Source: Lachnospiraceae bacterium
GTDB lineage: Bacteria; Bacillota; Clostridia; Lachnospirales; Lachnospiraceae
Reading direction: 5' to 3'
Assembly (NCBI GenBank): GCA_021199395.1
Contig: JAJQIE010000111.1
Span: forward strand, 1 to 15,132
DNA length: 15,132 nucleotides
Below, in pieces: positions 12,942 to 15,132 of the stretch. Each line of letters opens with the position of its first letter. Position 1 is the first letter of the stretch. Position numbers and translations under genes: made by a program. The notes below the pieces were generated by a model. That model did not search any database, was not told the DNA's origin, and was given only the letters and a program-made list of their open reading frames with translations.

Positions 12942-15132
12942 TTATATCCGGATCCTTGTTCCTTTCGTATCTCTCGAAGCCAGCTTCAGCCTGGTCAGAT
13001 TGACCGTTTTTCCTTTATAATCCGCCTCGTACTTCTGCACAGCATTCGCCTTTCCATCACCGGAAGCTGACTGCTCCTGTACTGCATTTCCTTTTTCAGC
13101 GTTGATCACAGAATGGTTTTTCGAAGTGTCTTTTTCTATCCAGTATACTTCCGCGATCGAGTCCCCATCCGCCAGCTTCATGCCGCGCACACCGACAGCC
13201 GTCTTCTTCTTGAGAGGGATCTCCGAGACCGCAAACCGCAGGAAATATCCGTTTTCGGAGGCAAGCACAAGATGTGCGTGCTCAGAGGCCGCGTATACGG
13301 TGAGCACCGTATCGCCCTCCTGCAGCTTTGTCGCTGCGGTCGTGCGCTTGGACACGTCAAATTCGCTTCCCGCTACCTGCTTTACCATCGCCTGCTTTGT
13401 CACAAAGGTAACGACCGTCTCCCGAATGTCATTCATCGTCATCACGCCTATGAAGGTTTCCTCGCTGCTGTTGTAGTTGCAAAGGTTATCCACCGGCGTT
13501 CCCTTGTCCCGAAATCTGCCAAATGGAACATCCTGCATTTTCAGCAGATGCGCCTTGCCTGTGTCCGTAAAAACGCACACACGGTCTGTGTTCAGCGCAT
13601 GGAGCACATACCGGCTCTCCGCATCCGCCGCCTCTTTATTGCGCTCGTATACCGTCTCGTCTATGGTCCGGACATATCCAAAGCGATCCATCAGAAATAC
13701 GACCGGTATTTCCTCGATCCCCGGCTCTTCCAGCACAATTTCCTCCGCATTCTCAATAGAGGTCCTGCGCGGACGGCCGAACTCCTTTTTCAGCGTATCC
13801 AGCTCTTTGATGATGACCGCCGCCATGGAGGCGTAACTGTTCAGAATATCTCTGTAGGAGGCGATATTTTTCAGCGTCTGCTCATGCTCCTCCATCAGCA
13901 CTTCCAGCTCCAGTCCGATCAGCTTGTACAGCCGCATATCAAGAATCGCGTTTGCCTGTGGCTCAGTAAAATTCAGCTTCGCTGCCAGCTTTCGCGATTT
14001 TTCTGTTTTGAAGCGGATTCCTTCTGTCACGCCGTTTACCAGACAATCCTTTACCTGGTCGCGGCTGCGGCTCCCACGCAGAATCTCGATAATCAGATCA
14101 ATTATATCGCAGGCACGGATCAGCCCCTCCTGAATCTCACTCTTTTTCTCTTCCTTATCCAGCAGATTTTTGTATTTGCGTGTCGTCAGCTCGAACTGAA
14201 AATCAATATTGTATTCCAGTATCTTCCGCAGGCTGAGCGTCTCCGGTCTTCCGTCCGCGACCGCGAGCATGTTGACCCCAAACGTATCCTGCAGTCGGGT
14301 TTTTTTGTAGAGCAGATTTTTCAGCTTTTCCACGTCCGCGCCCCGCCGCAGCTCCAGCACAATGCGAATACCGCCCTTAGCAGACTGATTGGAAATATCT
14401 ATAATATCGTTCGTCTTTTTTGTCTCAACAAGCGATGCCACATCATTTAAGAATTTCCCGATGTTCGCGCCCATCATCGTATATGGGATCTCTGTGATAA
14501 CCAGACGCTCTCTGCCGCCCTTCACCTTCTCCACCTCTACGCGTCCGCGCAGGCGGATCTTGCCCTGCCCGGTCTCATAGATCTGCAGCAGCTCATCCTG
14601 ATTCACCACAATACCGCCGGTCGGAAAATCCGGTCCCTTAATATACTTCATCAGGTCGGCATCAGTCAGCTTATTGTTTTTAATCAGAGCTTTGACCGCG
14701 TCGATAACCTCTGACAGATTGTGTGGCGGAATACTCGTCACCATGCCGACCGCGATACCGTCCGCGCCGTTTACCAGCAGATTCGGAATCCGAACCGGGA
14801 GCACCTGCGGCTCCCGCTCCGTCTCGTCAAAGTTCGGGACAAAATCCACCACGTCCTTGTCGAGATCGGCCAGGAACGCAACCTGCGTGATCTTCTGAAG
14901 CCGCGCCTCCGTATAACGCATAGCCGCGGCGCCGTCGCCCTCAATAGAGCCGAAATTGCCGTGGCCGTCCACCAGCGCCTGCCCTTTTTTGAATTCCTGC
15001 GCCATCACCACCAGCGCCTCGTAAATGGAGCTGTCGCCGTGCGGATGGTATTTGCCCATTGTATCACCGACGATACGCGCGCATTTGCGGTAAGGCCGGT
15101 CATATCGGATCCCCAGCTCGTACATATCGTAC
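12942..15132 (-). CDS. parC: type IIA topoisomerase subunit A, ParC-type (N-terminus beyond the right edge)
   Basis: The frame is open to the window edge; the first visible residues, YDMYELGIRYDRPYRKC, belong inside the family, so roughly the first 40-50 residues are missing. The subunit cuts and rejoins DNA with a partner ATPase subunit. Counting from the visible Met, the catalytic tyrosine is Tyr71 (AAAMRYTEARL). The quinolone region reads KYHPHGDSSIYEAL with the usual Ser32 and an acidic residue at Glu36, so no common resistance change is seen. EGIRF and DMRLYKLIGLELE segments follow, then a C-terminal beta-pinwheel. A GyrA box (QRRGGKG type) is missing; SKRTTAATK lies there, which favours ParC over GyrA. 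A low-complexity insert of about 35 residues near the C-terminus is unusual. Clostridial naming of this gene varies. Confidence 0.9.
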   Translation of the reverse strand, partial: YDMYELGIRYDRPYRKCARIVGDTMGKYHPHGDSSIYEALVVMAQEFKKGQALVDGHGNFGSIEGDGAAAMRYTEARLQKITQVAFLADLDKDVVDFVPNFDETEREPQVLPVRIPNLLVNGADGIAVGMVTSIPPHNLSEVIDAVKALIKNNKLTDADLMKYIKGPDFPTGGIVVNQDELLQIYETGQGKIRLRGRVEVEKVKGGRERLVITEIPYTMMGANIGKFLNDVASLVETKKTNDIIDISNQSAKGGIRIVLELRRGADVEKLKNLLYKKTRLQDTFGVNMLAVADGRPETLSLRKILEYNIDFQFELTTRKYKNLLDKEEKKSEIQEGLIRACDIIDLIIEILRGSRSRDQVKDCLVNGVTEGIRFKTEKSRKLAAKLNFTEPQANAILDMRLYKLIGLELEVLMEEHEQTLKNIASYRDILNSYASMAAVIIKELDTLKKEFGRPRRTSIENAEEIVLEEPGIEEIPVVFLMDRFGYVRTIDETVYERNKEAADAESRYVLHALNTDRVCVFTDTGKAHLLKMQDVPFGRFRDKGTPVDNLCNYNSSEETFIGVMTMNDIRETVVTFVTKQAMVKQVAGSEFDVSKRTTAATKLQEGDTVLTVYAASEHAHLVLASENGYFLRFAVSEIPLKKKTAVGVRGMKLADGDSIAEVYWIEKDTSKNHSVINAEKGNAVQEQSASGDGKANAVQKYEADYKGKTVNLTRLKLASRDTKGTRIRI

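Noticed and set aside
13113..14450. Plus-strand open frame of 445 codons opposite the topoisomerase gene
   Set aside because: It is the mirror of a conserved coding region, with no protein motifs.

Overview
The window looks like a piece of a Clostridia chromosome, most likely a Lachnospiraceae gut anaerobe. The reasons are strong purine-rich ribosome binding sites, a Firmicutes-style NagB active site (GHNGHIGFNEP), a CcpA-type operator candidate, a clostridial type of topoisomerase A subunit, Thr/Pro/Glu-rich lipoproteins, and moderate GC. The assignment is by resemblance only. Most genes lie on the minus strand; only a two-gene motor operon in the middle runs on the plus strand.

Region 1 (1-1070): the first 51 bases read on the minus strand like the 5' end of a group II intron, sitting just behind the rho-independent terminator of a secreted SH3-domain lipoprotein gene with its own promoter. 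Region 2 (1178-4554): a GlcNAc-6-phosphate operon, nagB-nagA, followed by a lipoprotein with a polysaccharide-deacetylase fold whose metal-binding and catalytic motifs are missing. A candidate promoter and overlapping cre operator precede nagB. Region 3 (4751-5256): a small stand-alone two-ACT-domain protein, probably an amino-acid sensor, with a good promoter of its own.

Region 4 (5301-8141) is the most unusual part. Divergent from the ACT gene lies a two-gene operon coding for a MotA/ExbB-type inner-membrane channel with a long coiled-coil tail and a MotB/OmpA-type partner. The partner's stalk is built from seven 14-residue repeats. The architecture resembles the ZorA/ZorB motor of Zorya anti-phage defence, but no Zorya effector gene (zorC, zorD or zorE) is next to it. 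It is followed by a 163-bp imperfect palindrome with matching ends (MITE-like) and then a frameshifted AbrB/MazE-type antitoxin without a toxin.

Region 5 (8484-12786): aspS, of a subtype whose motif 2 resembles the alphaproteobacterial form, with a textbook terminator. It lies 59 bp behind a large aconitase-family hydratase of unknown substrate, and the two probably form one operon. Region 6 (12821-15132): a short REP-like hairpin, part of which also occurs inside the hydratase gene, then the 3' part of a ParC-type topoisomerase subunit A gene that runs off the right edge. No tRNA, rRNA or CRISPR array was seen.
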